A stretch of 64,000 bases of DNA from Scilla litardierei (Eukaryota > Streptophyta > Magnoliopsida > Asparagales > Asparagaceae): the NCBI GenBank assembly GCA_030789695.1, contig CM061136.1:136970448-137034447 (forward strand). The letters run 5' to 3'. Every line of letters begins with the position of its first letter. The first letter of the stretch is position 1. The notes beneath the pieces were generated by a model that saw nothing but the letters and a program-made list of their open reading frames with translations, was not told the origin of the DNA and ran no database searches. This document shows, piece after piece, positions 12,103-21,836 of the stretch. Made by a program: the position numbers and the translations under genes.

Positions 12103-12525
12103 TGTTGAATATTGGACTCCCCGGATTTGGTTTTGATGATGAGCAAACATAAATAATCCATGAACTAACAATTTGTGAGCGCAGTATTGGAGATCGTCGC
12201 CAAATTCACGAGAACATTCAAAGCGACATCTCAACACTTCCCAAAGCTCGTATTCATGCCTAAAGCTTCGTTGAAGCTCTTGCGCCATTTTGGAAGTTAT
12301 GAAGATTCAATCGAAGCTCTCGAAGACCGTTTATTAAGGTTTTATTTATAGTCTTTTAGCTTCGATATATAGAATGTTAAGCCTTGAGTATATCTTACGT
12401 TTCTATCTTCATTACGCTCATTTCGTAGCTCTAGGATCTTTGCACAAGTTCATTCTAACTTCCTCGAGGCGTCGCGCTTCGATTCGGACTTGTATGTGCA
12501 TGTTAGTTGGTACAAGAACAAGTAC

Positions 12526-13042
12526 TGACCGACTAGATGGTGATCTAGTCGGTCGGAAACTGTTCTTGGACCGACTAGTTTGATTCCTTAATTTCTTGGA
12601 CTTTACTGTTTACAGTTAGTCGGTCTACGTTGACTCACCGACCGACTAGTTTGTGAACTAGTCGGTCAGTGATGCTTCTTTGACCGACTAGTTGTGACTT
12701 ACTGTTCATGCTAAAATTCTCCTATGCTACTGTTTATCGTTAGTCGGTCTAAGAACGTTTGGTGACCGACTAGTTGACAATTTAGTCGGTCAACTTTTGT
12801 TCTTGGACCGACTAAGTCACTTTGTACTCAGACTAATTCTTTTTGCTCTTAGTCGGTCTACGTTCACTGACTGACCGACTAGTTGTGAAACTAGTCGGTC
12901 AGAAAGTCTTCTTGGACCGACTAGATTTCTAGGTCTGAAATTCTATCTCTTCTCAGATCTACTCTTAGTCGGTCCATGCTGTTTGACTGACCGACTAGTT
13001 GATGAACTAGTCGGTCAGTGATTGTTCTTTGACCGACTAATT
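12526..13042. repeat. Hairpin array, five units (5' LTR)
   Basis: Inverted repeats GACCGACTAG-N-CTAGTCGGTC centred near 12541, 12653, 12777, 12886 and 13004, with intervals of about 109-125 bp. Each is flanked by outer half-sites AGTCGGTCTA and GGACCGACTA. Same unit design as at 8966-9380. The last half-site is about 50 bp from the TATA box. Confidence 0.9.
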
Positions 13043-13094
13043 CTCACAGATTTCTATCCGTTGGAGAATGACCTAACTTGTTTTTATGGGACCC

Positions 13095-13102
13095 TATAAA
13101 TA
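13095..13102 (+). promoter_or_regulatory. TATA box, 5' LTR of the young Sirevirus
   Basis: TATAAATA in CCCTATAAATACGAACC, directly downstream of the hairpin array. It probably sets the U3/R boundary about 25-35 bp further on. Confidence 0.65.
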
Positions 13103-13855
13103 CGAACCTAGGTCATTTCTATCTAGGTTAGAGCTGCCATTAAGAGATTCATTGAGTTCTAAAGAGATAGCCATTCTCACTCTAATCTAAAGCTCTCTTC
13201 CTCACAAGAAACCCATTCTCTCTCATTTCTAGATCTAGAATCCATCTAGAGAGAAGGTTGTTCTTGGTGAGCTCTTCAAGCTATTGCTTGATCCAAGTCT
13301 CCAAATCATTCCTAGGCACCGATTGCTGGTCATTTCCTTGGTGCTAGGTCTTGGTGACTTCATCTTCCTCAAATCCTTCATTTCACCATTTGGGTAAGAA
13401 AAACTCAAGGTATAGGATTTTGTGGTAAGATTGTTTATTTCATATTAAACTCTTTAATATTGCTTTGTGATTCTCTCGGTTGTGAGAGAAGGTTGTGATC
13501 CCGGGTTGTGGGATTCACGTTTGCTATTGCATGTATGATTTGATCTTGTGAAGGTTTTTCACAAGATATTCATAGTGGAAATCTTGAGTTAGGGTTTCTA
13601 ACTCAAGTATCCGGAGGGGATCCGGGTGGTTGGGACGTAGGATCACCGGGAACAAGTCGGGGAGACTTGGGTGGATCCGAACCCATTAACATCATTTGTT
13701 TGCATTGTTAATTTTATGTTGTCATTCAATTTAAGCTTCCGCAAATTGATTTGGTAGTTGTTTGCAATTTAATTTGGAATTATACTCCTTATTATTTTAA
13801 AGTACTATTCACCCCCCCTCTAGTACTTGTGCAGTAGCTGGTAGGGCATTACATT

Positions 13856-13868
13856 TGGTATCAGAGCC
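13856..13868 (+). promoter_or_regulatory. Primer-binding site (initiator tRNA-Met)
   Basis: TGGTATCAGAGCC, two bases after the end of the 5' LTR. Standard complement of the plant tRNA-iMet 3' end used by copia elements. Confidence 0.92.
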
Positions 13869-13880
13869 AGATACTCAGCT

Positions 13881-16121
13881 ATGTCTGCCAACGACAACAA
13901 GACCGTGCCTCCACCTTCCAACTATGACACCTTCAGGAACCGTGAAGGAGCATCTTCGGTGATGGAAGGACATTCCTATACGAGGCCTCCATTCTTCAAC
14001 GGTACCAACTATGGGTATTGGAAATGCCGGATGGAAACCTTCCTCCGGAGTGCATCCTTATGGAGGACTACAATGAAGGAATACATCGAACCCAAAGAAG
14101 AAGACTTTGAGAAATGGACTACCGCGGAGGTCGCCGCGGAGGTAAGCAAGGCCAAGGCAATGAACGCCTTGCAATGCACATTGGAGCCCGAGGATTTCTA
14201 TAAGATATGCACATGTAAGAGTGCATATCAAATTTGGAACTCCCTCCTCATTCTTCATGAAGGGACGAGTAGGGTAAGAGACTCTAAACTCGTAGTCGTA
14301 AACAAAGATTACGAAATGTTTCATATGCAACAGGGCGAGAAGATGAAAGAATATTACGCTCGTTTTGTTGACATAATAAACGAGTTAGAGGCCCTCGGCA
14401 AGGCCTACACTCAAAAGGAGAAGTGCTCAAAGCTTATTGAAGGACTTCCCTCTTCTTGGGAAAAACGTACCTTCGCCATCGAGGAAGGTAATGACATGAA
14501 CAAATATACCGTAGTTCAACTAATGGGTACTTTGATGTCATACGAGGTACGCAAAGATAGCAAGGTGAAGTTACAAGAAAAGATGAAGTCCTATTTGAAC
14601 CTAGATGCGCCTAAGAAAAAGGCGATTGCATTCAAGGCGGCTTCATCCACCTCTACCGATGATGAGGACTCGGAAGAAGAAATGGACATGGAATCCATTG
14701 CACTCATGGCAAAGAAGTTCAATCGCTTCTTCCGAAAGGGTAACTTCAAACAAAAATCTAAGTTTACTTCTACTAACGCCTCTCCACCTTTGAGCTTTAA
14801 ATGCAATAAGCCAGGACACATCAAAGCGGATTGTCCTCAAAACAAGCAAAAGGAGAAGTGGAAGGCGCCGAAGTTCGACAATTCAAAGAAGTACAAAAAG
14901 GGGTACAAAAAGGGACTTGTCGGAACAACATTCACCGACTCCGAGGATTCCTCAAGAGGAGAGTCGGACGATGAGAACGTGGAGCAAGCACACATGTGCT
15001 TCATGGCAAGAGAGGAGCACGATCAAGGATCCTCCTCTTCCGATGATAGTGATGTCGAAAGCGATGAGGTAACCATGGACGATCTTAGGAATGCTAACTC
15101 TCAACTTTGGTCAAACTACTCTAAATTAGTAAATAGATATACTAAAGTAAAAGATGACCTAGCTAGCATTCAAACATCGCCTAAGACTATCATCACCAAC
15201 AACGACACCGTTGTTGAAGAGTTAAGAAATGAGATTGTTAATCTCAAATCTAAACTTGAACATGTTAGCATTGAGGATGCGGAAGAACATAAGATAGCGG
15301 ATTTAACTTCTCAAAACTCGACTTTGAGTATTAAGAACGAGAATCTTAAATCTCGTGTTTATGTGCTCACATCGCAAATATCCACTTTGGATATTTCTTT
15401 GCGTTCTCTCAAAGAGAAATATGAGGACACATTGGGCCGAATCAACAAATTCAACAAGGGTAAGGGCCACTTGGATAATATCCTAAAAGACTTACTTCCG
15501 GCCAAACACCACATTGGCTTGGGGTATATGATGGGAAATTCATCCAAGTCGGTCACTACTTTTGTAAGGCCAACTTCCGAAGCCTCAACGAGTGGGAGCA
15601 AACACTCTATTGGTAGTTCATCTACCAATGGTGCTTCCACCTCGTCCACACCCTCTTTTGGAAAGAAACCCACTTTGGGTGGACCTCCAAAGAAGGGGCA
15701 TGCTTATATGTACACAAATACCATGCCACGTAGGAACACACGTCCTACTCCACCATCTCACACATATGATGATTTCTATGCTACACGTTCACGGGCACGT
15801 GCACACCATGTGAGACACCCTCACGCACGTGTTTCCACACATGCATATTTTCACCCACCTCATCGTATGAATAATTCTCGTCATGCACCATTCCATCATG
15901 TCCTGTATGCCTATCCACGTCATGCATCACGTAGAAATCAACGTCGCATGCATGCACCCAATAGGATGATGGCTCCCAAAATTTTCACTATTTGGAGCCC
16001 AAAGGACACAAGCATGGACGAAAAACAAATGTATATGAATGCTTATTTTTCGAATGTTGTGCATAGTAGGAATTATGTGGGGAAGTCAAAGTCCAATTGG
16101 ACTTGGCTTCCAAAGGTCTAA
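13881..16121 (+). CDS. gag: Gag polyprotein of the young Sirevirus, 746 aa
   Basis: Capsid/nucleocapsid protein. The start is the first ATG after the primer site. Residues about 30-235 form the copia gag (UBN2-like) domain, with FFNGTNYGYWKCRMETF and later EGLPSSWEKRTFA. A zinc knuckle at 305-318 reads S-x2-C308-x4-H313-x4-C318: the first cysteine is replaced by Ser305 (AGC for TGC). Residues about 400-520 are coiled-coil-like, followed by KGKGHLDNIL and GLGY, typical of Sirevirus gag. Residues about 635-710 are unusually rich in His, Arg and Tyr. It ends TWLPKV-stop. Pol is in the same frame but separated by four stop codons (16119, 16137, 16152, 16173), so no simple readthrough fusion is possible. 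Confidence 0.92.
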   Translation: MSANDNKTVPPPSNYDTFRNREGASSVMEGHSYTRPPFFNGTNYGYWKCRMETFLRSASLWRTTMKEYIEPKEEDFEKWTTAEVAAEVSKAKAMNALQCTLEPEDFYKICTCKSAYQIWNSLLILHEGTSRVRDSKLVVVNKDYEMFHMQQGEKMKEYYARFVDIINELEALGKAYTQKEKCSKLIEGLPSSWEKRTFAIEEGNDMNKYTVVQLMGTLMSYEVRKDSKVKLQEKMKSYLNLDAPKKKAIAFKAASSTSTDDEDSEEEMDMESIALMAKKFNRFFRKGNFKQKSKFTSTNASPPLSFKCNKPGHIKADCPQNKQKEKWKAPKFDNSKKYKKGYKKGLVGTTFTDSEDSSRGESDDENVEQAHMCFMAREEHDQGSSSSDDSDVESDEVTMDDLRNANSQLWSNYSKLVNRYTKVKDDLASIQTSPKTIITNNDTVVEELRNEIVNLKSKLEHVSIEDAEEHKIADLTSQNSTLSIKNENLKSRVYVLTSQISTLDISLRSLKEKYEDTLGRINKFNKGKGHLDNILKDLLPAKHHIGLGYMMGNSSKSVTTFVRPTSEASTSGSKHSIGSSSTNGASTSSTPSFGKKPTLGGPPKKGHAYMYTNTMPRRNTRPTPPSHTYDDFYATRSRARAHHVRHPHARVSTHAYFHPPHRMNNSRHAPFHHVLYAYPRHASRRNQRRMHAPNRMMAPKIFTIWSPKDTSMDEKQMYMNAYFSNVVHSRNYVGKSKSNWTWLPKV

Positions 16122-16175
16122 CCTTTGAGGACCCAATGACCTTGGGTACCATGATATGAAAGTTTCTATCTTTAG

Positions 16176-18389
16176 GTACTCAAGGAAAAGAAAAAGAAGA
16201 GGAGCAACAAATTTAAATTTAGCTCCAAAGGGAATTGGATACTCGATAGCGGGTGTTCAAAACACATGACGGGTGACGCTCAATTGCTCTCCGGAGTGGT
16301 TCCCATTGCAAATGGAAATCGTGTCGTATTTGGAGGCAACGAGAGCGGAACCATCGTCGGTGTTGGTAAAGTGGGTAACCCTTCTAAACCCTTAATTAGT
16401 GATGTTTATCTAGTTGATGGTTTAAATCATAATCTTATTTCAATAAGCCAACTTTGTGACAAAGGTTACAAAGTTAGCTTTGAGAAAGGATTGTGTCATA
16501 TTTCAAATGATAATAATAAATTATTATTTTCCGACACACGCCATAAAGATATTTATATTTTGGATCTTCCTAAGTCATATGAACAATGTCTCGTTGCCAA
16601 CACAAGTGAACAACACTTATGGCATCGACGCTTTGGACATGTGAACTTTGGAACACTTTATAAACTTTCAAAATTAAATTCCATTAAAGGTTTTCCGAAG
16701 CTCGTTTTTGAAAAGAAAAGTTTTTGTGATTCTTGTCAACGTGGCAAGCTTCCTAAATCTTCATTTAAACCTAAGAAAAGCATTTCTACAAAACGGCCAC
16801 TAGAGCTATTACATCTAGATTTATTTGGGCCAACTAGAGTTGCTTCCTTAGGAAATGCAAGATATGGACTAGTCATTGTTGATGATTATTCAAGATTTAC
16901 ATGGGTATTTTTCTTATGTAATAAAAATGAAGCTTTTGAAAACTTCACAATATTTGTGAAGAAAGTACAAAATCTCATCGGAACCACCATTGTCACTATT
17001 CGTAGTGATCATGGGGGTGAATTTGAGAATGAGTCTTTCTCAAATTTTTGTGATGATCTTGGAATTACTCACACGTTTTCTTTCCCTCGCGCACCTCCTC
17101 AAAATGGCGTTGTTGAGAGGAAGAATAGAACGCTTGTGGAGTGTGCTCGCACTATGCTCGAAGATAGTCAACTTGGTTATCAATTTTGGGCGGAAGCGGT
17201 ACACACCGCTTGTTATGTGTTTAATAGAATACTTTTGAGGCCCGGCACCAAACAAACTTGCTATGAATTGTTGTTTGGTAGATTGCCTCAAGTTAAACAT
17301 TTTCGTGTTTTCGGCGCAAAATGTTTTATTAAAAACACATATGATAATTTGGACAAGTTTGATCCGAGATCGGATGAGGGGATATTTGTTGGGTATTCCT
17401 CACGTAGCAAAGCCTACCGGATATACAACAAAAGATCCTCTACGATCGAGGAATCACTTCATGTCTCTTTTAATGAGAATTTTACTACTTCTAGAATTTC
17501 AAATGATAATGATTCTATGGATGTTTTATGTGATTCATTTGAAAATTCTAAGTCTATTGATTCAATTGATTCTATTGAGACTAACCCGACTAATGAAGTT
17601 GTTGAGAATGTGCCTAGTGATCAAGGTATTCCCAAGCGGCTTCATACCGTTCGTGACCATCCCTATGAGCAAGTTATTGGCAATATTAATGATAGTGTCA
17701 AGACGAGATCTCAAGTCCACCACTTCGCCAATTGTGCCTTTGCCTCATCGATAGAGCCAAAGAATATCGTTGAAGCGTGCGAAGATAGTGCTTGGATCCT
17801 TGCCATGGAGGAGGAACTCATTCAATTCGAGAGGAATGAGGTATGGGAGCTTGTTCCTTTGCCATCGAAGAACCACACCGTCATAGGGACAAAGTGGATC
17901 TTCAAGAACAAAACCGACGAAAATCAAGTCGTCGTCCGGAACAAAGCTCGGTTAGTAGCTCAAGGCTATCGCCAAGAGGAAGGTATCGATTTCGAAGAAT
18001 CCTTCGCTCCGGTAGCTAGATTAGAATCGATTAGACTCTTATTGTCTTATGCATGCCATAAAAATTTTAAGTTATTTCAAATGGATGTTAAAAGTGCATT
18101 TTTAAACGGAGATGTCGTTGAGGAAGTTTACGTTTCTCAACCTCCGGGCTTCATAAATGAAAAATTTCCAAATCATGTTTTTAAACTAAAGAAAGCTCTT
18201 TATGGTTTGAGACAAGCTCCTCGAGCTTGGTATGATCGCCTAAAGAATTTTCTTTTGGTTTTGAATTTTAAAATGGGCGAAGCCGATTCTACACTTTTTG
18301 TTAAGCATGCGAATAATGATATTTTATTAGTTCAAATTTATGTTGATGATATCATTTTCGGTGCTACTAACTTCACTCTTTGCGAATAG
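16176..18389 (+). pseudogene. pol: Pol of the young Sirevirus, part 1: protease, integrase, RT
   Basis: Open frame from just after the TAG at 16173. Protease active site D-S-G is near 16245 ([13 protein letters not shown]). Counting from the ATG at 16266, the integrase zinc finger is H120/H125/C154/C157, the integrase triad D185, D248 and E284 ([26 protein letters not shown]), and the RT begins about residue 510 with [12 protein letters not shown] and YVDDI (D694/D695). All listed catalytic residues are present. The frame ends at an in-frame TAG (18387-18389) just after the YVDD region, and the RT continues without shift at 18390. Codon context is GAA TAG TTT, not the CARYYA context known for plant viral readthrough, so I read it as a nonsense mutation. 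Confidence 0.92.
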
Positions 18390-19289
18390 TTTTCTAATGT
18401 TATGAAGGAACAATTTGAGATGAGCCACATGGGCGAACTCAAATATTTCTTAGGTCTCCAAATTCGCCAAATGAACGATGCAATCTTCATCCACCAAACG
18501 AAGTATACGGTGGAGTTGCTTAAGCGATTTGGAATGGAAAGTGCTTCCGGGAAAAAGACTCCAATGAGCACGACTACGCATCTTGACAAGGATACGGGCG
18601 GTAAGGATGTAGACATTCGTCTATATCGAGGTATAATAGGTAGTTTACTTTATCTTACCGCAAGTAGGCCCGATATTATGTTTGCCGTATGCATATGTGC
18701 TCGTTACCAGTCTCAACCTAAGGAGTCTCACTTAGTAGCGGTAAAGCGTATTTTCCGTTATCTAAGTTACACTTTAGATTTTGGATTACTTTATCCGAAA
18801 TCTAGCACGTATGAGTTAGTCTCATACAGTGATGCCGATTATGCGGGATGCAAATCCGACAGGAAAAGTACTAGTGGCACTTGCCATTTTCTAGGAAATT
18901 CTCTTGTCTCTTGGTTTTCCAAGAAGCAAAATTCCGTATCACTTTCAACCACCGAGGCGGAATATATTGCCGCCGGTGCCGCTTGTGCCCAGGTTCTTTG
19001 GATGAGACACACTTTGAAGGATTTTGGTATTCATTGTGATACTAGCCATATCATGGTGGATAACCAAAGTGCTATCTGTCTTTCAAAGAATCCGGTGCAC
19101 CATTCCCGATCAAAACACATAGATGTCCGACACCACTTTTTAGATGATCATGTAGCTAAAAAGGACATCATTTTAGTGTACGTTGAAACCCAAAAGCAAA
19201 TCGCCGATATTTTCACGAAACCCCTAAAGGAGGACTCCTTTGTGCGGTTGCGTCGAGAATTGGGGATTATGGGTGAATCCGAGATATAG
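18390..19289 (+). pseudogene. pol: Pol of the young Sirevirus, part 2: RT end and RNase H
   Basis: Same frame as part 1, beyond the amber codon. From the ATG at 18402: ELKYFLGLQI, YRGIIGSLLYLTASRPDIMF (RT thumb/connection), then RNase H with D144 (SYSDADYAGC), E185 (STTEAEY), D220 (MVDNQSA) and D241 (HIDVRHHF). It ends with TKPLKEDSF and a TAG at 19287-19289. RNase H looks intact. Without suppression of the stop at 18387, it would not be made as part of pol. Confidence 0.92.
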
Positions 19290-20216
19290 GATTCATATTT
19301 CATTCAATTATCTTGCATGCTATTCGATTTCGCGATATTTTGTTCATGCTAGATTAATTGAATTTTTGGGAATTTTATGTGATATATTTGAATTTATGTT
19401 CAAATTCGTATTTGAAAGTCGTATTTAAGATTTCGACGATTTATGGGGTAATTTAGATGACTAATGAGAGTGTTAAGTTGTTTCATCCAAGTGGTTTGTG
19501 AAGAGAAATCAATTATCAAATTTTGAACTCTTCTAGTCGGTCTAAGTTCATTTGTCAACCGACTAGATGCTCATCTAGTCGGTCAGCAAGTGAACTCAGA
19601 CCGACTAGATCAAGCTTTCATCCATCTCCTATCATTTTCCTTCGTTAGTCGGTCATAGTACACTTTCCGACCGACTAGATTGAAAACTAGTCGGTCAGTA
19701 AGTATACTGCGACCGACTAAATCTAGCCCTAAATTTTGCTGTTTGTCTCTGTTTCGACTTAGTCGGTTCAAGCTCATTGACCGACTGACTAGATCGTAAT
19801 CTAGTCGGTCAGTACTTGAACTGTGACCGACTAAGTGGGTTAGGGCAAATGTGTCTTTTTGATTCCAGACCGACTTATACTCACTTTGGTTCGACTAAAA
19901 TCATTCTTAGTCGGTCTTCTCCTATTCTCCAGCCCGATAAACCCCAAAACCCATCTCGAGCCCCCTCGTATTCCGTCGACTCCGGCCATCACTCCGGCCA
20001 TCCCCGCCGTCCGCCGCCGTCGCCTCCTCCTCCTAGGTATCTTCCCCCTCATCCTAGGTCGATTTCTTGCCCTAGGGTGCGATTTCATCTTCTAGTATTC
20101 TAGGGTTTCGGAATTTTTTCATCTTAGGGCTTGTGAGTTAGGGTTTGTTTGTTGTGTGCTTAGGGTTTGTTGTTGATCCTCCGTGATTGCTTGCTTGTAC
20201 TCGTCGTGCCACGACC
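19290..20216 (+). other. Spacer between pol and accessory ORF
   Basis: Non-coding. 19290-19520 is AT-rich, 19530-19920 is a hairpin array, and 19935-20216 is CT-rich leader-like sequence with several CTAGGG repeats. Layout (array, A/T-rich GATAAACC, CT-rich stretch) resembles the LTR promoters in this window. Confidence 0.6.
19530..19921. repeat. Hairpin array, internal copy
   Basis: At least three full inverted repeats GACCGACTAG-N-CTAGTCGGTC (centred near 19572, 19683, 19794, about 111 bp apart), plus a degenerate fourth ending near 19918. Outer half-sites are present. This is the same unit type as in the LTRs but with different intervening sequence, so it is not a simple LTR fragment. Confidence 0.85.
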
Positions 20217-21836
20217 ATGGCTAAGACGAGGATTCCCATCGCCTCTTCCGGGGCTTCTCCTATGACCGTAGGGCCTTTCGACCCTAGGAATCCCCCTAAG
20301 CCTAAACGTCGTGCCAAGTCTTCTCAAGCTTCACCGTCTTCGCCTCCTCTGAAGAAACAGAGGACGGTGACCGTCAAGCCCCGCAAATCTAAGACCAAAA
20401 AGCCCATACTCCACTCACCGGCTACTCCTCCCGATTCCGACTCTGAATTTATCCCTGAGGATGAGCCTACTAGGGAACCTACTCCTCCTCCGAAGACCCG
20501 TAAGGCTAAGGGTAAAGCTCCTATGCCAGTCGGCGGTGTAGACATATCGTTGTGCCGCGATGACCCTCAGTGTCTCGCAGCGTACAACCGTATAGAGCAC
20601 TGTCCACTGTTGTTAGAGCATTACGTTCAGTTTTCTGATTTTCTCGGCCTTGCTGATCTTCTGTCCTATAGTGGTCTTCTTGATTATCTCCGATACGACC
20701 CCAAGGCCAATCCCAAACCTTATCCTCGCCTAGTGAAATTGTTCTATGCCAATCGTATTCGAGGCCAGTACGATGCCAGCCACTCTATTGAGACTACTGT
20801 CTTGGGAACTCCTATAGTTCTCATGGCAGAAATCTTGGGGGAGATTCTTGGTTGCTCGTCGTGTGGTCTCCTTCCTTCGGACATTTCGGTCGATGATATT
20901 TCCTCCTTGGATCAGTCAATTCTTGCAGATATCTTCCAGGTTATCCCCTCCGCATTCATTGGTGTTCCATCGAAAACTTTCAAGCTGAATGCGTGGGTCC
21001 TTAACCTGATCTTGAAGTCATGTCTTCTACCTAAGTATGGATCCTCTTCTCTTCCATCCCAGCCGTTCTTGAAATTGATCTACGCTCTTTTCTTGGGATG
21101 CGAGATTAATTGGGCTCGCGTGATACTCGATAAGATGGACTCTTTCGAGTGTATACGCAAGACCAATAAGTCTGCGCATATTCCATATCCTTGTCTGTTG
21201 ACTCTTGTGTTTCGTCATTTCCGAGTCCATCTCCCTCCTGACGATGAGCTTCCCTTGGGTACTCCTCTGAACGCGACGGCCGTGAAGAAATCTCTAGCGG
21301 CGCTTCGTCACGTACAGAGGTCTACCACATCTGCTTCTCAGGCGACTCCCTCTGCTGCTGGTGCCCCCTCTCGTCCTGCTACTTTGGATGATGTCGTACG
21401 GATACTTCGTCGGCACGAGTCGCGCTTGGCTCGTACCGAGGAGGTAGTTTGCCGTATGGCTCGTCAGATGGGCATTGATCTTCCTCCGTCCGTGTCTGAG
21501 GACGAGGAGATGGACGATGAGGAGCTTGACGAGCTTGTCACTTCTTTAGCCCGTGGCGACGAGGCCACTGCTGCTGCTGCTGCTACTTCTTCAGCTCCTG
21601 GTGTTGGCACCTCTACCGGTGCTCCAGAGACCTCTGCTGCAGTAGTTCAGACTTCTGAGCCTGCTGCCTCTCCTGCTGACACTCATGATGTGCCTGCTGA
21701 TGTTGAGCATGTTGATGTTGCTTCCACACCTACCCCGACGATCCCGTCTGTTGAGACACCTCTACTCCCTACAGAGCCTGAGTCCACTCCGTCGACTGGA
21801 CCCACGGACACTGCAGATCCAGCCACTTCCTCGTGA
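20217..21836 (+). CDS. Post-pol accessory protein of the Sirevirus, 539 aa
   Basis: Intact ORF in the position where SIRE1-type elements carry an env-like gene. I start at 20217 because GACCATGGC is a good plant start context; an in-frame ATG at 20187 would add ten residues. The N-terminus is basic with NLS-like clusters (KPKRRAK, PPLKKQR, KPRKSKTKK). The central part (roughly residues 115-350) includes YPRLVKLFYAN, LNAWVLNLILKSCLLPKYG and PYPCLLTLVFRHF, and resembles the 'putative plant transposon protein' domain. A helical stretch (RRHESRLARTEEVV), an acidic run (SEDEEMDDEELDEL) and an Ala/Thr/Pro-rich tail follow. I see no signal peptide or membrane segment, so it is not an obvious envelope. 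Homologous remnants lie at 1192-2072 and 4633-4981. Function unknown. Confidence 0.8.
   Translation: MAKTRIPIASSGASPMTVGPFDPRNPPKPKRRAKSSQASPSSPPLKKQRTVTVKPRKSKTKKPILHSPATPPDSDSEFIPEDEPTREPTPPPKTRKAKGKAPMPVGGVDISLCRDDPQCLAAYNRIEHCPLLLEHYVQFSDFLGLADLLSYSGLLDYLRYDPKANPKPYPRLVKLFYANRIRGQYDASHSIETTVLGTPIVLMAEILGEILGCSSCGLLPSDISVDDISSLDQSILADIFQVIPSAFIGVPSKTFKLNAWVLNLILKSCLLPKYGSSSLPSQPFLKLIYALFLGCEINWARVILDKMDSFECIRKTNKSAHIPYPCLLTLVFRHFRVHLPPDDELPLGTPLNATAVKKSLAALRHVQRSTTSASQATPSAAGAPSRPATLDDVVRILRRHESRLARTEEVVCRMARQMGIDLPPSVSEDEEMDDEELDELVTSLARGDEATAAAAATSSAPGVGTSTGAPETSAAVVQTSEPAASPADTHDVPADVEHVDVASTPTPTIPSVETPLLPTEPESTPSTGPTDTADPATSS

Larger units (their letters stand above)
12103..13853 (+). 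repeat. 5' LTR of the young Sirevirus (1751 bp)
   Basis: Begins TGTTGAATATTGG and ends GGCATTACA, with the Sirevirus-like CCCCCCCTCTAG motif near the 3' end. It contains a five-unit hairpin array (12526-13042) and a TATA box. It matches 22817-24459 except for nine substitutions and an extra 108 bp at about 13471-13579. Confidence 0.95.

Noticed and set aside
12055..12288. Minus-strand 77-aa frame (also 22778-23002)
   Set aside because: Lies in the start of the Sirevirus LTR and is present in both copies. The frame changes outside the LTR.
12526..13042. Regularly spaced repeats considered as a CRISPR array
   Set aside because: Units are inverted repeats with drifting half-sites and related spacers, copied in two LTRs of a plant retrotransposon. 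There is no cas gene or prokaryotic context.
13856..13868. TGGTATCAGAGC segments as tRNA gene ends
   Set aside because: They adjoin LTR ends and no cloverleaf precedes them; they are primer-binding sites.
18387..18389. Amber codon as programmed readthrough
   Set aside because: It sits inside the RT, not at a gene boundary, and lacks a CARYYA-like context. A nonsense mutation is simpler.
20217..21836. Accessory ORF as an envelope protein
   Set aside because: Position fits the env-like gene of SIRE1, but I see no signal peptide, transmembrane helix or coiled fusion region, and the protein looks nuclear-type (basic clusters, acidic tail).
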